Part shown: positions 28,386 to 28,938 of the stretch, piece by piece
How the letters are laid out: each line of letters starts with the position of its first letter
Numbering within the stretch: the first letter of the stretch is position 1
DNA from: a virus
Virus record (IMG/VR): IMGVR_UViG_3300010373_000111
Span: 1 to 28,938 of that record
Length of the DNA: 28,938 nt
Strand: one strand, 5' to 3'
Notes under the pieces: model-generated
What the model was told of the DNA's origin: nothing
Database searches by the model: none
What the model saw: the letters and a program-made list of their open reading frames with translations, nothing else
Made by a program: the position numbers and the translations under genes

Positions 28386-28938
28386 TCGCGCTTTCCGGCC
28401 GCATCGACCACCTGTAATGCGTGGTCATACAGCCCCAGCATCGCGTCCGTCTTGTGTCCGCTGGCAGCTTTCTTGTCCGCCTTCCGGCCGGGCGTGTCGG
28501 TGATGCCACGATGCTTCAAGCCGTGCAGCCCGAACCGTGAATCCTGGTCGATCAACTTGGCTTTGATCGCCTCCGCCATCGCCCGCCGCCATGCGCTGTT
28601 CAACGCCGACTTGCTCAAGGCGCACCCATCCTCCGACACCACTAGCGGACGGCTTGCCTGCGCCCGGAATGACGGCTTCTTGAGCCAGATACGGGCGCGG
28701 CGAGCTACGAGCCAACCCCATGCCTCGACAAGCTCCGGGCACCAGCGCGTTACATTGCCATCGCTGCCCTTGACTCGATCCACGGTGATCCCGGCATCTG
28801 TCTTGTCCGCATCGGTCAGGTTGCGCACCTCGACGCTACGCATGCGGCAACGGTAGGCTATCTCCGCCACAGCCCAGACGTAGGGCGCAATTGACCCCTT
28901 GCGCCGGCTTGGCAATGCGCCACGGACTCGCAGGAACG
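28382..28938 (-). CDS. int: tyrosine-family integrase, C-terminal part (start beyond window edge)
   Basis: At least 185 residues of the catalytic domain; the frame is open to the right edge, so the gene's start is outside. The first active-site Arg is in YRCRMRSVEVRNLT, the His-box is HGLKHRGITDT, the second His is in ASGHKTDAML, and the nucleophile Tyr in GLYDHALQV. The box-II residue that is usually Arg (HxxR) is Lys here (HGLK), as in a subgroup of phage integrases with HDLKxKG-type motifs. The 3' end is only ~35 bases from the tRNA-derived core, the arrangement of lambda int and attP. It catalyses integration into, and excision from, the host tRNA-Asn gene. Confidence 0.93.
   Translation of the reverse strand, partial: FLRVRGALPSRRKGSIAPYVWAVAEIAYRCRMRSVEVRNLTDADKTDAGITVDRVKGSDGNVTRWCPELVEAWGWLVARRARIWLKKPSFRAQASRPLVVSEDGCALSKSALNSAWRRAMAEAIKAKLIDQDSRFGLHGLKHRGITDTPGRKADKKAASGHKTDAMLGLYDHALQVVDAAGKRD

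Noticed and set aside
1-28938. CRISPR arrays, insertion sequences, retron or toxin-antitoxin systems
   Set aside because: No regularly spaced repeats, transposase, reverse transcriptase or recognisable toxin-antitoxin pair was seen; the only array-like repeats are the origin-like cluster and the att arm repeats.

Overview
The window is most of the genome of a tailed temperate bacteriophage (siphovirus type, HK97-like head, lambda-like tail with a GTA-type tail tip). The high G+C, the Gram-negative lysis genes and the type of lipoprotein suggest a proteobacterial host; I lean weakly to a Xanthomonadales-like gammaproteobacterium but cannot name it. No rRNA gene, complete tRNA gene, CRISPR array or insertion sequence was seen.

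Layout, left to right. 1-3859 (+): replication and recombination block. It holds an O-like replication initiator cut by the left edge, with an iteron-like repeat cluster that may be the origin, then a fused primase-helicase, small early genes and a VRR-NUC nuclease, nearly all coupled by ATGA-type overlaps. 3860-4346 (-): a two-gene reverse-strand operon (small acidic protein, then a helix-turn-helix protein) with a near-consensus promoter and a palindrome between its -35 and -10. 4401-5341 (+): two small cysteine-rich proteins and a 181-residue protein in the place where lambdoid phages carry the late antiterminator; a strong terminator follows. 5539-6848: lysis genes (membrane protein, GH24 lysozyme, 3-TM holin, small membrane protein). 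6845-9263: HNH endonuclease, a non-coding gap that may contain cos, small and large terminase. 9260-16600: portal, S49 protease, HK97 capsid protein, a probable decoration protein, connectors, tail terminator and tail tube. 16652-20546: tail chaperones joined by a -1 frameshift, and the tape measure. 20559-21325 (-): a lipoprotein cargo gene with its own signals. 21378-27731: tail tip (DUF2460, DUF2163, NlpC/P60, central hub) and two distal adhesin-like proteins. 27732-28938: a small zinc-ribbon gene, attP, and the C-terminal part of a tyrosine integrase (-), cut by the right edge.

The order replication, lysis, cos, head, tail, att, int is the order of a free or circular lambda-type genome, not of an integrated prophage: the att core, which copies the 3' half of a tRNA-Asn gene, has phage genes on both sides and short repeats that look like integrase arm sites on both sides. 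The immunity region expected between int and the replication genes lies outside the window.

Most genes are recognisable phage modules. The observations most worth following are the reverse-strand operon at 3860-4346, whose architecture resembles an anti-CRISPR/aca locus; the in-frame GGGAAAC slippery site at 16951; the attP with its repeat array; the iteron cluster at 346-410; the lipoprotein gene; inserted modules in three structural proteins; and a series of terminator-like hairpins between late genes.
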